A stretch of DNA of 64,000 bases from Bacillus sp. FJAT-26390 (GCF_001682865.1 NZ_MAQX01000022.1:62001-126000), one strand, 5' to 3'; shown: positions 25,779 through 36,276, counted from the first letter of the stretch. The notes: a model not told the origin generated them from the letters alone. Numbers and translations: made by a program.

Positions 25779-27362
25779 ATGATGCATTTGCATAGTGCAA
25801 TTTTGGTCGATGATGAATCATTTACTCGCAAAGGCTTGATGAAGCTGATCGATTGGGAAGCCTGCGGTTTTCATATTGTAGGGGAAGCAGACAATGGCGA
25901 GGATGCGCTTGAGCTGATCAAGCGCGTACAGCCTGATCTTGTTATAACGGATATCCGTATGCCTGTTATTGATGGGCTTGAGCTGATTCGGCGCGTCACC
26001 TTGGAAAATATAGCCATTCCTTATTTTATTATTATAAGCGGTTACAACGATTTCAACTATGCGCAGCAAGCGATGCGTTACGGCGTCCATGACTTTGTCG
26101 TGAAGCCGATTGATGAGGTTGAATTCAGCGCGATTCTTGATCAGCTGAACCATAGGCTGAGGCTTGAGCAAGAGGAGCAGGTGCGCAGCGACCGGCTGCT
26201 CGGCGGCGAAATGATTAAATCCCTTATTCTCGGAGAAGCAAACGAAGCATCCATTGCAGAATGGGAGCATCGTCTGCAATTGAGACAAGCAGAACGTTTA
26301 TACTATTTGTTCGCTGAGCTGAATGACAACCACGGCTGGCAGCCTGCCGAGGCTCAAATTTCAGATGCACGTTTCAAGGAGGTCGTGGAGCAGGAGCTGA
26401 ATCGAATTACGGCTGCGGGTCAGCCCATCTGTCTGCATGAGCATCGCAACCGTATCGGCATTCTGCTGCCCAGCTCCCTCTTTGCGCCCTTCAATGGGGA
26501 GCTTGAGCGATTTTTGAGCCATTTCAGGGCGGCGCTGGATGCTCATTTTGGCAAAGGCGTGTTTCTGTATGCGGGATCTCCCGTCCATAAGCTGTCAGAC
26601 ATTCGTGAATCCTACATGGCTGCGAAAGAAGCGATTTTATATAAATATGTAAATGAAGAGCAGCGAATCGTCATCTCCGAGCAGATCCAAGCCGAGAAGC
26701 TGAATTACATCGGATTTGATTCGGCTGCATTTAATCGGTTTATGGAGCAAATGGAGGAGCTGCAGCTGGAAGCGGTGAAAGCGACTATCGATAGATGGTT
26801 TCACGATTTTCGCGAGAAGCGTTACGCGCCAGAGGCCGTGAAGATGAACATTCAACAGTGCTTGATGGGCGTCCTGAAGACCATTCGGAGCATGGAGGGG
26901 GACGAGCAAGCATTGCTGACGCTCAGACCGCTGCTTGGCTGGCATGACATTAATTTATCGCTAGGCGAATTGAAGCGGCTGTTTACCGCATTTATCGAAG
27001 AAAGCCAGTTGCATATTGCGGAGCTTAGGAAGGAACAGCAGAAGGGCGGCATTCAAAAAATTAAAAGCTATATAGAAGTTAATTATTCGCAAAATATGAG
27101 CTTGAAGAGCATCGCGGCGCAGTTTTACGTCAATCCGGTCTATTTAGGGCAATTGTTCAAAAAGACGTACGGCGTATATTTTAATGAGTTTTTGCTTCAG
27201 CTACGGGTGAACGAAGCAAAAAAGCTGCTGCGCCAATCCTGCACCATGCGGATCTATGAGATTGCCGAGATGGTCGGATTCAGCAACGCTGATTATTTTG
27301 TCACCCAATTCGAGAAAATCGAGCATATGACACCGTCCGAATACCGCAATAAGCTCATTTAA
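25779..27362 (+). CDS. YesN-type response regulator (REC plus AraC DNA-binding domain)
   Basis: A 527-residue response regulator. The receiver domain spans residues 1-120: acidic pair VDDES, phosphoacceptor Asp in DLVITDIRMPV, Lys in FVVKPIDE. A long middle region of no strong motif follows, then the AraC domain at about 430-527 (NMSLKSIAAQFYVNPVYLGQLFKKTYGVYFNEFL; IYEIAEMVGFSNADYFVTQFEKIEHMTPSEYRN). AGGAGG lies upstream; a second ATG at 25782 is equally usable. It is followed by its sensor kinase gene and a sugar ABC transporter. By analogy with characterised systems it activates oligosaccharide uptake; the repeated motif at 24853 and 29233 is its likely site. Confidence 0.92.
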   Translation: MMHLHSAILVDDESFTRKGLMKLIDWEACGFHIVGEADNGEDALELIKRVQPDLVITDIRMPVIDGLELIRRVTLENIAIPYFIIISGYNDFNYAQQAMRYGVHDFVVKPIDEVEFSAILDQLNHRLRLEQEEQVRSDRLLGGEMIKSLILGEANEASIAEWEHRLQLRQAERLYYLFAELNDNHGWQPAEAQISDARFKEVVEQELNRITAAGQPICLHEHRNRIGILLPSSLFAPFNGELERFLSHFRAALDAHFGKGVFLYAGSPVHKLSDIRESYMAAKEAILYKYVNEEQRIVISEQIQAEKLNYIGFDSAAFNRFMEQMEELQLEAVKATIDRWFHDFREKRYAPEAVKMNIQQCLMGVLKTIRSMEGDEQALLTLRPLLGWHDINLSLGELKRLFTAFIEESQLHIAELRKEQQKGGIQKIKSYIEVNYSQNMSLKSIAAQFYVNPVYLGQLFKKTYGVYFNEFLLQLRVNEAKKLLRQSCTMRIYEIAEMVGFSNADYFVTQFEKIEHMTPSEYRNKLI

Positions 27363-27411
27363 GCTTGCACTCCAACATCATCCGATTGCGCTGGAAAAGG
27401 GGAATAAACGC

Positions 27412-29187
27412 GTGAAGCTGCACCTTAGTCTTAACAATGTTCGCCTGAGGAATAAGATGCTCATCCTGTATCTTTTTTCCGTGTTTCTTCCAATCGTATT
27501 AACCAACGTGATTTTCTATAACGTAACGACTAACAATGTGAAAAATCAACGAATGAAGGATATTGCACGGGCAGTGGAGCAGATCAACAATGAATTCCGC
27601 TCCGAGGTTGAGGATGCCGTTACGATCTCATCGGTGTTTTATACCGATTTTAATTTAAATCAAATTTTAGAAACCGATTATCAGGAGCCTGCTGCCTATA
27701 TCGAAGCCTACGATACCTATTTTCGAAGAATTTTGAATAGCTATACCCCCGTTTATACTTCCATCCAAAGCATCAAAATTTATGTTGAAAACCCGACCAT
27801 GCTGCATTCAGGCGGCGTTGGTTATTTGTCGAACGAAGTGAAACAGACGGATTGGTTCAAGCTGCTGGAAAAAAGAAACAACGCCTATCCGATTTTTATC
27901 CGGACGCAGCAAGAGGACTTATATTTGAGAAGCGAGGAAACGGCCGTCCGGGATACGTTCAGCATCATCCGCGAGATGAACTATTACGAATCAAAAAATA
28001 AATGGAAAAAGTATCTGAAAATTGATTTGAAGACGAGCACGATCGAACAGATTTTCCGAAACCAGAACCTGCAGGGCAACATCTATTTGGTCGATGACAA
28101 GGGACTTATTGAATTTACGACGGACCCTGCGGTGGACTGGAGAAAAGAAGCTGTTGCCTATGACTCGCTGGACTTTCCAGCCGATTCGATTGCTTTTGAC
28201 GCTAACAATGCCTATGTAAGCTACTTGGAGAACTGGCGTATTGTAGGGACGATTTCCGAGGAAGAGGTGCTGAGGGATGTACGCCAATCACGGGAATTTG
28301 TCATTGTTTTGGCATGCCTAAATATATTCTTCCCGACGCTCATTATATTATGGATTACGCGCTCCTTGCACGAGAGGTTAGTTCGTATTTTGCGGCATAT
28401 GAAGAAAGTGAAAAACCAGCATTTTGATACGATCAAGCAAGGGGAGTCACTCGATGAAATCGGGCAATTAACGAGTGAGTTCAACCGGATGACGATCCAA
28501 ATCAAAAGCTTGATTGATGATGTGTATATCGCGGATATTCAGACCAAATCATTAGAGCTCGAGCGCAGGAAAGCCCAGCTCAATGCGCTGCAAAGCCAGA
28601 TCAACCCCCACTTTCTGTTTAATGCGCTGGAAACGATTCGGATGCGCAGCTTAATCAAGGATGAGACGGAGACGGCTAAGATCATTCATAATATGGCGAA
28701 AATATTCCGAACATCGCTGACCTGGGGCAAGGATCGCGTGATGGTTAGCGAGGAAGTGGAATTTATCGTTTGCTTCCTGGAAATTCAGAAATACAGGTTC
28801 GAGGACCGCATGAATTATCAGATACACATTGCCCCTTCCGCCAAAGATTGCATGGTGCCGAAAATGATGTTTTTGCCCTTTGTCGAAAATGCGAGCATTC
28901 ACGGCATTGAGCCGCTGAGAAACGGCGGCAAAATTGACGTGCGCGTCGAGCGCGAGGCGGACATGTTAATCTTCTCGATCAACGATAACGGAATTGGAAT
29001 GGACGAGGAGAAAGTGAAGCAGTTTTATGGTTATTTGGAGAGCGAAGAAGAGCTGGGGGAAAGAATTGGCGTCCAAAACGTTATATACCGCTTGAAGCTG
29101 ATCTATGGCGACCGCTTTCAGCTGTTAATCAAAAGCTCGCGTGGACAAGGCACTTTTATTCGGGTAGTCGTTCCCGTGGAACTCTAA
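27412..29187 (+). CDS. YesM-type sensor histidine kinase
   Basis: A 591-residue membrane kinase of the HPK7/YesM type. N-terminal transmembrane helix (MLILYLFSVFLPIVLTNVIF) at about 15-35, extracytoplasmic sensor domain to about 295, second helix FVIVLACLNIFFPTLIILWI, HAMP region, then the His kinase motif ALQSQINPHFLFNALE with the phosphoacceptor His, and the ATP-binding region LPFVENASIHGIEPL (N box) with DNGIGMDEE. It starts at GTG with AAAAGGGG upstream. It forms the cognate pair with YesN (27362 to 27412) and probably senses xylan oligomers outside the cell. Confidence 0.92.
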   Translation: MKLHLSLNNVRLRNKMLILYLFSVFLPIVLTNVIFYNVTTNNVKNQRMKDIARAVEQINNEFRSEVEDAVTISSVFYTDFNLNQILETDYQEPAAYIEAYDTYFRRILNSYTPVYTSIQSIKIYVENPTMLHSGGVGYLSNEVKQTDWFKLLEKRNNAYPIFIRTQQEDLYLRSEETAVRDTFSIIREMNYYESKNKWKKYLKIDLKTSTIEQIFRNQNLQGNIYLVDDKGLIEFTTDPAVDWRKEAVAYDSLDFPADSIAFDANNAYVSYLENWRIVGTISEEEVLRDVRQSREFVIVLACLNIFFPTLIILWITRSLHERLVRILRHMKKVKNQHFDTIKQGESLDEIGQLTSEFNRMTIQIKSLIDDVYIADIQTKSLELERRKAQLNALQSQINPHFLFNALETIRMRSLIKDETETAKIIHNMAKIFRTSLTWGKDRVMVSEEVEFIVCFLEIQKYRFEDRMNYQIHIAPSAKDCMVPKMMFLPFVENASIHGIEPLRNGGKIDVRVEREADMLIFSINDNGIGMDEEKVKQFYGYLESEEELGERIGVQNVIYRLKLIYGDRFQLLIKSSRGQGTFIRVVVPVEL

Positions 29188-29232
29188 AGCCAGCCCATAT
29201 GCGAATAACGTATATGTTTTTTAAAGCACGAA

Positions 29233-29276
29233 CTATAGTTTATCGGGTAAACAAAGTATTTTATTTTTCCTATAAT
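29233..29276 (+). promoter_or_regulatory. Promoter with putative YesN box, upstream of the binding-protein gene
   Basis: CTATAGTTTATCGGG at 29233-29247 abuts a poor -35 (TAAACA, 29248-29253), then a 17-base spacer and a perfect -10, TATAAT, at 29271-29276. A weak -35 with a strong -10 is typical of an activator-dependent promoter, and the upstream motif matches the box before nif3-yesN. Confidence 0.65.
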
Positions 29277-29323
29277 GAAAGTGCTTACAAAATATATTTA
29301 GACTTGAAAGGGGCTAGAAAAAA

Positions 29324-31024
29324 GTGACAAAGAAATTATTATTTGTTTGTTTGGCTGCCTTCATGATTTTCACTGCTGCATGCTCGAATAATAACAACGG
29401 CGGAGAAGCAAAACCGTCAAACGGCGCTGGCAGTCCAACTACGGCGACGGAGGGTGAAACGGATAAGCCGGTTGAAAAAGTGACGTTTAGTTATTTTAAC
29501 GGCGTTGCGGCAGCCAAGGATACGAACTCTAACGAGACAACGATCGGAAAGCTGCTTGAGGACCAAACGGGTGTTAACTTTAAAATCGAGCATTTGGTAG
29601 GCGACCTGAATACGAAGATCGGAACGATGATTGCCTCTAACGCTTACCCGGATGTGATGATCCCGGATGCGGCAATCGATAAAATTCTGGATGCGGGAGC
29701 TTTCATCGCGCTTGATGATCTTATAGAACAATATGGTCCGAACATTAAACGCGTGTACGGTCCTTATTTCAATCAAATGAAAGCTGCGGACGGTAAAATT
29801 TACTTCCTGCCTTTCTCGAATACGGTTGGCGAGTATATTCCCGATCCGAACATTAACCAAGGCGCGTTCTGGGTGCAGCGCCGCGTGCTTAAGGAAGCGG
29901 GATATCCGAAGATCAAAACGCTTGATGAGTATATGGATCTAATTAAAAATTTCGTAGAGAAGCATAAGGATGAGGATTTGACAGGTATCGTTTCCTTGAC
30001 GCATGACTGGAGATTTTTCGCAACCTCCAACCCGCCGAACCATTTGGCAGGTTATCCGAATGACGGCAACGTGATCGTGGATATGACGACTTTTGATGCG
30101 AAGACGTATGCAGCGGATGGCAATACGAAGCGTTGGCTGCAAAAATTGAACCAAATCAACGCCGAGGGCTTGTTCGATAAAGCTTCCTTCGTAGACAACT
30201 ACGATCAGTATTTGGCGAAATTGACTTCCCATAAAGTAGTCGGCTTCTTCGATTATGGCTGGCAGTTCGCGAACGCGCAAAATGCGCTTAAAGACGCTGC
30301 CAAGCAAGACCCAACGCAGGATGACTTTGTGTATTTCCCATTGCCTGTTACCTTTGACGGTCAGAAGGACCAGTACCTGGATCCTCCAGGCTTCGTTAAA
30401 AACCGCGGCATGGGCATTACCGTAAGCGCGAAGGACCCTGCCCGCATCGTTCAATATTTGGATAATCTCTTGACGGACGAGAACCAAATTCTTCAAAAAT
30501 GGGGCATTAAGGGCGAAACGTACGAAGTGGACGACAAAGGCCGGATGTACCGTACGGCTGAGCAAATCGCGAAGATCGATGAAGCGTTTAACGAAAAGTT
30601 CGGCTTCAAATATTATTCGTGGAACTGGCCGCTGTACGGCAACGGCTCATCTCTTCCAGACGGCAACTCCGTTGCTCCTGGCTTGCAGCCTGAAGTATTC
30701 CAAATGAGCTTAACGAATGAGGATAAAGCGATTCTTGATAAATACGGCGTAAAAACCTATGCCGAATTGTTCGCGGCTCCGGATGACCGTCCATGGTACC
30801 CGGCATGGGGCATTCCGAAGGAGCAAGGCTCCGAGCAGCAAATTTGGGAAACGAAAAAAGACGAACTCACGAAAAAATATTTCCCTAAGCTTGTCCTCTC
30901 GAAACCGGCGGATTTCGAAAAGGTATGGACGGAGTATACTGACGCATTTGGCAAGCTCGATACGGCAGCCTACGAGAAATGGACGACAGAAGAAGTGAAA
31001 AAGCTGATCGAAGCTGCAAAATAA
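29324..31024 (+). CDS. Extracellular sugar-binding lipoprotein (LplA-like)
   Basis: A 566-residue substrate-binding protein of the oligosaccharide ABC type. The signal peptide MTKKLLFVCLAAFMIFTAACSNNNNGG has a lipobox ending at Cys20, so it is anchored to the outer membrane face; an acidic Gly/Thr linker follows. The long mature domain with GVNFKIEHLVGDLNTKIG and QKDQYLDPPGFVKNRGMGITVSAKDPAR is typical of the large (about 550 residues) binding proteins of LplA/YtcQ type. It starts at GTG with AAAGGGG upstream. The neighbouring permeases, xylanase and alpha-glucuronidase suggest aldouronates (methylglucuronosyl-xylooligosaccharides) as ligand. No ATPase gene is present; a shared one elsewhere is usual for this type. 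Confidence 0.93.
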   Translation: MTKKLLFVCLAAFMIFTAACSNNNNGGEAKPSNGAGSPTTATEGETDKPVEKVTFSYFNGVAAAKDTNSNETTIGKLLEDQTGVNFKIEHLVGDLNTKIGTMIASNAYPDVMIPDAAIDKILDAGAFIALDDLIEQYGPNIKRVYGPYFNQMKAADGKIYFLPFSNTVGEYIPDPNINQGAFWVQRRVLKEAGYPKIKTLDEYMDLIKNFVEKHKDEDLTGIVSLTHDWRFFATSNPPNHLAGYPNDGNVIVDMTTFDAKTYAADGNTKRWLQKLNQINAEGLFDKASFVDNYDQYLAKLTSHKVVGFFDYGWQFANAQNALKDAAKQDPTQDDFVYFPLPVTFDGQKDQYLDPPGFVKNRGMGITVSAKDPARIVQYLDNLLTDENQILQKWGIKGETYEVDDKGRMYRTAEQIAKIDEAFNEKFGFKYYSWNWPLYGNGSSLPDGNSVAPGLQPEVFQMSLTNEDKAILDKYGVKTYAELFAAPDDRPWYPAWGIPKEQGSEQQIWETKKDELTKKYFPKLVLSKPADFEKVWTEYTDAFGKLDTAAYEKWTTEEVKKLIEAAK

Positions 31025-31044
31025 TCGTTATCTAGGTTGTGGCG

Positions 31045-31078
31045 AAAGGCCGGATGAAGCAAGCTTGCGCCGGCCTTT
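31045..31078 (+). terminator. Intra-operon hairpin after the binding-protein gene
   Basis: AAAGGCCGG pairs with CCGGCCTTT. The T-tract is short (TTTCCTTCT), so it may only partly stop transcription or protect the binding-protein mRNA, giving more binding protein than permease. Confidence 0.6.
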
Positions 31079-31120
31079 CCTTCTCCACAGCCCGATTCAG
31101 TCCGGAAGGAGAGAGATAAG

Positions 31121-32095
31121 ATGGACAGTAAACCAACAATGTCAACGTCAAATCCGGTGTTGCCAAAGAAGCCGACAGGACTGAAGTATTTTGCCAGAAA
31201 GCTGGTCGAGCAACGCGTATTAGTGCTCATGTCCGTACCGTTTCTAGCGTGGTTGTTTATTTTTAAATACATGCCTCTATGGGGGTGGACGATCGCCTTC
31301 CAAGACTATAAGCCTGCCAAAAGCTTTAGCGAGCAAAAATGGGTCGGGTTTGATCATTTTCAGTTTCTGTTTCAGGATGAACGGTTTATCCGCGTTTTAA
31401 GAAATACGCTTGCGATGAGCGGAATCAACCTGATTCTTGGTTTCGTGACGGCGATTACGCTGGCATTGCTATTGAATGAGGTACGTAAGGTCGCCTTTAA
31501 ACGGATCGTTCAGACGGTCAGCTATTTGCCGCATTTTATTTCTTGGGTCGTTGCGGCCAGCATCATTCAAACGACTTTATCGCCGGATGGCATCATCAAT
31601 CAATTGCTGCTATGGGGCGGCTTTGTCGAGAAGGGCGAGGAAATTTTATTTCTTGGCATACCGGAATATTTCTGGGGCATTTTTGGAGCTAGCTCCGTGT
31701 GGAAGGATGTTGGCTGGAATACAATCGTCTATTTGGCTGCAATGACCATGATTGACCCCGCGCAATATGAGGCGGCGGAGATGGACGGGGCAGGCCGGAT
31801 TAAACGAATGTGGTACGTCACGCTGCCGGGCATCAAGCCGGTCATTATCGTATTGCTGATTATGAATATCGGGTATTTGCTGGAATCGGGATTCGAGCCG
31901 CAGTATTTGCTGGGCAACGGCATGAACATCGATTATTCAGAAAACCTTGACATATTTGTTCTGAAATACGGCATTGCGCAAGGCAACTACTCGCTCTCGA
32001 TTGCGGCGGGGATGTTTAAGACGATCATCAGCTTTATCCTATTGTTCGGAGCGAACAATCTTGCGAAGCGAATGGGCGAGTCCAGACTGTTTTAA
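31121..32095 (+). CDS. Sugar ABC transporter permease (LplB-like)
   Basis: A 324-residue inner-membrane permease with about six transmembrane helices. The EAA loop is EAAEMDGAGRIKRMWYVTLPGIKPV, where the cytoplasmic ATPase docks. The N-terminus has a long cytoplasmic arm (MDSKPTMSTSNPVLPKKPTG) before the first helix (VLMSVPFLAWLFIFKYMPLWGWTI). GGAAGGAGAG lies upstream of the ATG. It pairs with the YtcP-like permease 15 bases downstream and the binding lipoprotein upstream. Confidence 0.93.
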   Translation: MDSKPTMSTSNPVLPKKPTGLKYFARKLVEQRVLVLMSVPFLAWLFIFKYMPLWGWTIAFQDYKPAKSFSEQKWVGFDHFQFLFQDERFIRVLRNTLAMSGINLILGFVTAITLALLLNEVRKVAFKRIVQTVSYLPHFISWVVAASIIQTTLSPDGIINQLLLWGGFVEKGEEILFLGIPEYFWGIFGASSVWKDVGWNTIVYLAAMTMIDPAQYEAAEMDGAGRIKRMWYVTLPGIKPVIIVLLIMNIGYLLESGFEPQYLLGNGMNIDYSENLDIFVLKYGIAQGNYSLSIAAGMFKTIISFILLFGANNLAKRMGESRLF

Positions 32096-32110
32096 AAGGA
32101 GGGGTACAAC

Positions 32111-33055
32111 GTGGATAATAGGGCAACAGAATCGATGTCCAAAAATGTAAGCCGGGTACGCTCGTCACGCGGCGATCTTATTTTTGATCTATGCAACTAT
32201 GTTTTTCTGACCTTGCTTATGATCGTAACCTTATATCCCTTCTTGAACACGGCCGCCGTATCGCTTAACAATGCGACCGATTCGATTAAGGGCGGCATTT
32301 ATTTGCTGCCAAGGATATGGACACTAGACAACTATGCTTATGTATTAAAGGAATCAACGATTTTCCATGCGACGCTGATCTCGATTCTTCGTACCGTCAT
32401 CGGTACGGTAGCTACCGTATTTTGTTCGGCGATGGTCGCATACACGATTACGAGGCAGGAGTATGTCCTCCGCAAGTTCGTTACGATCGCGTTTATTTTG
32501 ACGATGTATTTTAACGGGGGCCTCATCCCTAACTTTCTCTTGATTCGCGACTTAGGGCTGCTGAGCAATTTTTGGGTTTACATTTTTCCGGGCTTGATCG
32601 GCGTGTTCAACTTGATCATTATTCGTTCTTTTATTGAAGGGCTGCCGGAGAGCATTTTGGAATCTGCGAGAATTGACGGAGCGGGCGATTTTAAAATGTT
32701 TTACAGCATCGTGCTGCCGCTGTGCGTTCCCGTGCTGGCAACCGTTGCTCTATTCTCGGCAGTTTATCAATGGAATCAGTGGTTTGACGTCTTTCTCTAC
32801 AATTCATCGAATATCGAGCTTAGCACGCTGCAATATGAGCTTCAGAAAATTTTGCAAAACTCCAACGCCTCATTGACGACGAAGACGGCTGGCGACGCGT
32901 TTGCCAATGCGAACAACTCGGGAGCCAATACGGTGACGCCGTTCGCGATCCGCGCAACGATGACCATCGTGGCGTCCTTGCCGATCATTATGGTGTATCC
33001 GTTCCTGCAAAAATATTTTGTAAAAGGCATGACGGTAGGCGGCGTGAAGGGTTAA
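32111..33055 (+). CDS. Sugar ABC transporter permease (YtcP-like)
   Basis: A 314-residue permease with six predicted helices and the EAA motif ESARIDGAGDFKMFYSIVLPLCVPV. It starts at GTG with AAGGAGG upstream, 15 bases after the first permease. The two form the heterodimeric membrane channel. Downstream are the xylanase and alpha-glucuronidase, so imported oligomers are degraded immediately inside the cell. This gene order matches the aldouronate utilisation cluster known from Paenibacillus sp. JDR-2. Confidence 0.93.
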   Translation: MDNRATESMSKNVSRVRSSRGDLIFDLCNYVFLTLLMIVTLYPFLNTAAVSLNNATDSIKGGIYLLPRIWTLDNYAYVLKESTIFHATLISILRTVIGTVATVFCSAMVAYTITRQEYVLRKFVTIAFILTMYFNGGLIPNFLLIRDLGLLSNFWVYIFPGLIGVFNLIIIRSFIEGLPESILESARIDGAGDFKMFYSIVLPLCVPVLATVALFSAVYQWNQWFDVFLYNSSNIELSTLQYELQKILQNSNASLTTKTAGDAFANANNSGANTVTPFAIRATMTIVASLPIIMVYPFLQKYFVKGMTVGGVKG

Positions 33056-33074
33056 TCGAATAGGGGGAAGATTC

Positions 33075-34100
33075 ATGAGAAGAATGGATGGCGGTATTCC
33101 TAAGCTGTACGAAGCATTTAGCGGCTCCTTTGATATTGGGGCAGCGGTTAATCCGCGCACGATCGTTCAGGCAGGCGATTTAATTGCGAAACATTTTAAC
33201 AGCCTGACCGCTGAGAATGAAATGAAATTTGTGAGCGTGCATCCATCAGAGGATACCTATACGTTTGAAGCGGCAGACAAAATCGTAGCTTTTGCAAAAG
33301 AACATGGCAAAAAAATGAGAGGGCATACGCTGGTTTGGCATAATCAGACGACGGAGTGGCTTTTTCAAGAAGCGGATGGAAGCCCCGTTAGCCGTGAAAA
33401 GCTGTTTGATCGTTTGAAATCACATATCGATACGGTTGTGAAGCGTTACAAAGAGGACATTTATGCTTGGGATGTAGTAAATGAAGTTATTACGGATGAG
33501 GGCTCAGACCCGCTGCGCCCATCGAAGTGGCTGGCTATTGTGGGACCGGAATTTATCGCCAAAGCGTTCGAATTCGCTCATGAAGCAGACCCGAAGGCAC
33601 AGCTTTTTTACAATGATTATAATGAGTCCAATCCGCTGAAGCGCGATAAGATCTATCAAATGGTCAAAAGCTTGCTCGAGCAGGGTGTGCCGGTGCATGG
33701 CATCGGACTTCAAGCCCACTGGAGCTTGTATAGCCCCGGCTTAGATGAGATCAGGGCAGCCATCGAGAAATATGCGTCACTTGGTCTAAGATTGCAATTG
33801 ACTGAGCTTGATATATCGATGTTCCGGCATGATGATTTGCGGACAGATTTAGCCAGCCCGACGGGCGAGATGCTGGAGCTGCAGGAGCAGCGGTATGAAG
33901 CCGTATTTCATTTGCTGGAGGAATACCGGAATCATATTGATGCCGTCACCTTCTGGGGGGCTGCGGATGATTATACATGGCTGAGCGACTTCCCTGTTCG
34001 AGGGCGGAAAAACTGGCCGCTGCTGTTTAATGAGAGCCATGAGCCAAAAGGCTCGTTCTGGCGCGTCGTCAAGCAGGCTTCGCAGTCTAAAGGGAGCTAA
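33075..34100 (+). CDS. GH10 endo-1,4-beta-xylanase, cytosolic
   Basis: A 341-residue GH10 catalytic domain. It has no signal peptide, so it acts on imported oligomers inside the cell. Catalytic acid/base Glu137 is in [10 protein letters not shown] and nucleophile Glu244 is in [13 protein letters not shown]. Other family marks are [23 protein letters not shown] and [21 protein letters not shown] precedes the ATG. It follows the permeases by 19 bases and precedes GH67 by 28. Cytosolic GH10 enzymes of this kind process aldouronates after GH67 removes the glucuronate. Confidence 0.96.
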   Translation: MRRMDGGIPKLYEAFSGSFDIGAAVNPRTIVQAGDLIAKHFNSLTAENEMKFVSVHPSEDTYTFEAADKIVAFAKEHGKKMRGHTLVWHNQTTEWLFQEADGSPVSREKLFDRLKSHIDTVVKRYKEDIYAWDVVNEVITDEGSDPLRPSKWLAIVGPEFIAKAFEFAHEADPKAQLFYNDYNESNPLKRDKIYQMVKSLLEQGVPVHGIGLQAHWSLYSPGLDEIRAAIEKYASLGLRLQLTELDISMFRHDDLRTDLASPTGEMLELQEQRYEAVFHLLEEYRNHIDAVTFWGAADDYTWLSDFPVRGRKNWPLLFNESHEPKGSFWRVVKQASQSKGS

Positions 34101-34128
34101 GACAGCTAACAAGGAGGCAATTTGTTTA

Positions 34129-36171
34129 GTGAATAGCCATGCATATAAGGCTTGGCTGAATGATTCTCCGCTGAAGAATGAACAGTTGAAAGCGGAGTAT
34201 TCAGCTATAGTTGAGCAGATTGTATATGGCGGTGAACCATCCGGCGTCTTGGAAACGGCAATAAAGGAGCTGCTTAAGGGCATCCAAGCTTGCCTCGGCA
34301 TAACGCCAACCATTCAGAAAAAGCCCGATGCCGGCGGCTGCCTTCAAATCATCGTTATATCGGATGGAGTGCAATTGGAGGATTGGAAGCTTGGGAAAGA
34401 GGGATTTGCGCTTCAATACAAGCAAGCTGCCGATAATGGACATTTAACGCTTGCCGCAGTTTCGGAAGCGGGTATCTTGTATGGCGTTTTCCATCTGCTG
34501 CGTCACATAGGCGCAGGCAAGCCTGTAGCGGAGCTTAATGCGGAAGAGTCGCCCAGCAACCAACTGCGCATGATTAATCAGTGGGATAATGCCGATGGTT
34601 CGATTGAGCGAGGGTACGCGGGACGTTCTATTTTTTATGAGAATGGAGCGATAACGACCGATTTGCAGCGCATAAAAGACTATGCCAGGCTGCTTGCTTC
34701 CGTCGGACTTAACGCGATCTCCATTAACAATGTGAATGTCCATGAGGTGGAGACGGGATTCATTACCGAGGAGCTGCTGCCATCAGTAGCGGGCATTGCG
34801 GGCATTTTTCGCGACTACGGCATTAGGTTGTTTCTAAGCGTTAATTTTGCAGCGCCTTTGCAAATAGGAGGCTTGTCCACAGCAGATCCGCTTGATGCGG
34901 GCGTGCAAAGCTGGTGGAAGGAAACGGCAGAGCGGATCTATTCGTTTATACCTGACTTTGGCGGTTTTGTCGTGAAGGCAGATTCCGAGCATCGGCCGGG
35001 CCCGTTCGCTTATGGGCGTGATCATGCGGATGGGGCGAACATGCTTGCTGATTCGCTCTCGGCCTATGACGGCATCGTTATTTGGCGGTGCTTCGTGTAT
35101 GACTGCATGCAGGATTGGCGGGACCGGAAGACGGATCGCGCCCGTGCGGCTTATGACCATTTTAAACCGCTGGATGGGCGTTTTCGGGGCAATGTGCTGC
35201 TGCAAATTAAAAATGGGCCGATGGATTTCCAGGTGCGGGAGCCCGTTTCCCCGTTGTTCGGCGCGATGAAAAAAACGAATCAGATGATGGAGTTTCAAAT
35301 TACGCAAGAGTATACCGGCCAGCAAAAGCATTTGTGCTACTTGGTGCCGCAGTGGAAGCAGGCGCTGGATTTTGATACCTATGCGGAAGGCGCGGCAACG
35401 GAAGTAAAACGAATCGTCGATGGCTCGATATTTGGCATGAAGCAAAGCGGGATTGCTGCCGTATCCAATATTGGGAATGACGAAAGCTGGACTGGGCATA
35501 TTCTCGCACAAGCTAATCTTTACGGTTACGGCCGGCTCGTCTGGAATCCGAATCTATCAGCCGAGGAAATTTCCATCGAATGGACAATCGCTACGTTCGG
35601 AGTCGATCCGCTCGTTACGTCCACGATGAGCGGGATGCTGATGAAGTCGTGGTCGATCTATGAAAGCTACACGGCGCCGCTTGGCGTTGGCTGGATGGTT
35701 GCGCCGAACCATCATTATGGCCCGGATGTAGATGGCTATGAGTATTCACGGTGGGGAACCTATCATTTTGCAGACCGGGATGGCATTGGCGTAGACCGGA
35801 CACGGGCAAGCGGAACAGGGTATACGGCGCAGTATGAGGAACCGAATGCTTCGCTTTATGATAACCTTGAGACGTGTCCGGACGAGCTGCTTCTCTTTTT
35901 CCACCATGTGCCCTATACCCATAAGCTCCATTCTGGAAAAACAGTCATCCAGCATATTTACGATACTCATTTTTGGGGCGTGGAGGAAGCGGAGAAGCTG
36001 GAGCGGGAATGGGCGGGCTTAGCGGGCAAAATCGACGAAGCAAGGTTTGTTCCGATTGCGAATCGATTGTCCGATCAAGCGAAACACGCCAAGCAGTGGC
36101 GCGATATTATTAATACGTATTTTTTCCGAAAATCGGGTATTCCTGATGCGCTAGGCCGCAAAATCTATTAA
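34129..36171 (+). CDS. aguA: GH67 alpha-glucuronidase
   Basis: A 680-residue cytosolic enzyme that removes (4-O-methyl)-glucuronic acid from the terminal xylose of aldouronates. I chose GTG 34129 (AAGGAGG at 34111-34117); an earlier in-frame start would overlap the xylanase. With this start the length matches the family. Catalytic residues are visible: Glu287 in [10 protein letters not shown] (acid), Asp366 in KNGPMDFQ and Glu394 in QITQEYTG (equivalent to the basic pair in characterised GH67). The C-terminal domain ends at [25 protein letters not shown]. It is the last gene of the aldouronate operon and is followed by a terminator. Its product, glucuronate, can enter UxaC. Confidence 0.96.
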   Translation: MNSHAYKAWLNDSPLKNEQLKAEYSAIVEQIVYGGEPSGVLETAIKELLKGIQACLGITPTIQKKPDAGGCLQIIVISDGVQLEDWKLGKEGFALQYKQAADNGHLTLAAVSEAGILYGVFHLLRHIGAGKPVAELNAEESPSNQLRMINQWDNADGSIERGYAGRSIFYENGAITTDLQRIKDYARLLASVGLNAISINNVNVHEVETGFITEELLPSVAGIAGIFRDYGIRLFLSVNFAAPLQIGGLSTADPLDAGVQSWWKETAERIYSFIPDFGGFVVKADSEHRPGPFAYGRDHADGANMLADSLSAYDGIVIWRCFVYDCMQDWRDRKTDRARAAYDHFKPLDGRFRGNVLLQIKNGPMDFQVREPVSPLFGAMKKTNQMMEFQITQEYTGQQKHLCYLVPQWKQALDFDTYAEGAATEVKRIVDGSIFGMKQSGIAAVSNIGNDESWTGHILAQANLYGYGRLVWNPNLSAEEISIEWTIATFGVDPLVTSTMSGMLMKSWSIYESYTAPLGVGWMVAPNHHYGPDVDGYEYSRWGTYHFADRDGIGVDRTRASGTGYTAQYEEPNASLYDNLETCPDELLLFFHHVPYTHKLHSGKTVIQHIYDTHFWGVEEAEKLEREWAGLAGKIDEARFVPIANRLSDQAKHAKQWRDIINTYFFRKSGIPDALGRKIY

Positions 36172-36178
36172 AACCTTA

Positions 36179-36214
36179 ACAGCCCTTTACCGTGATTCGG
36201 TAGAGGGCTGTTTG
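36179..36214 (+). terminator. Terminator of the aldouronate operon
   Basis: ACAGCCCTTTACCG pairs with CGGTAGAGGGCTGT, followed by TT. The stem is strong but the T-run is short. Confidence 0.75.
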
Positions 36215-36276
36215 CCGCTCGTTTGATGCAACCTTTACAAATTTGTAAACGTTTGTAATCATGAGGTGATCGTAGT

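Noticed and set aside
34834..35511. A 225-codon open frame antisense to the GH67 gene
   Set aside because: GH67 catalytic motifs on the plus strand are intact; the minus frame has no start site or domain.
36233..36256. TTTGTAAACGTTTGTA before the lipoprotein gene, resembling a cre or LacI operator
   Set aside because: Two mismatches in the conserved half and no sugar gene nearby; too weak to call.
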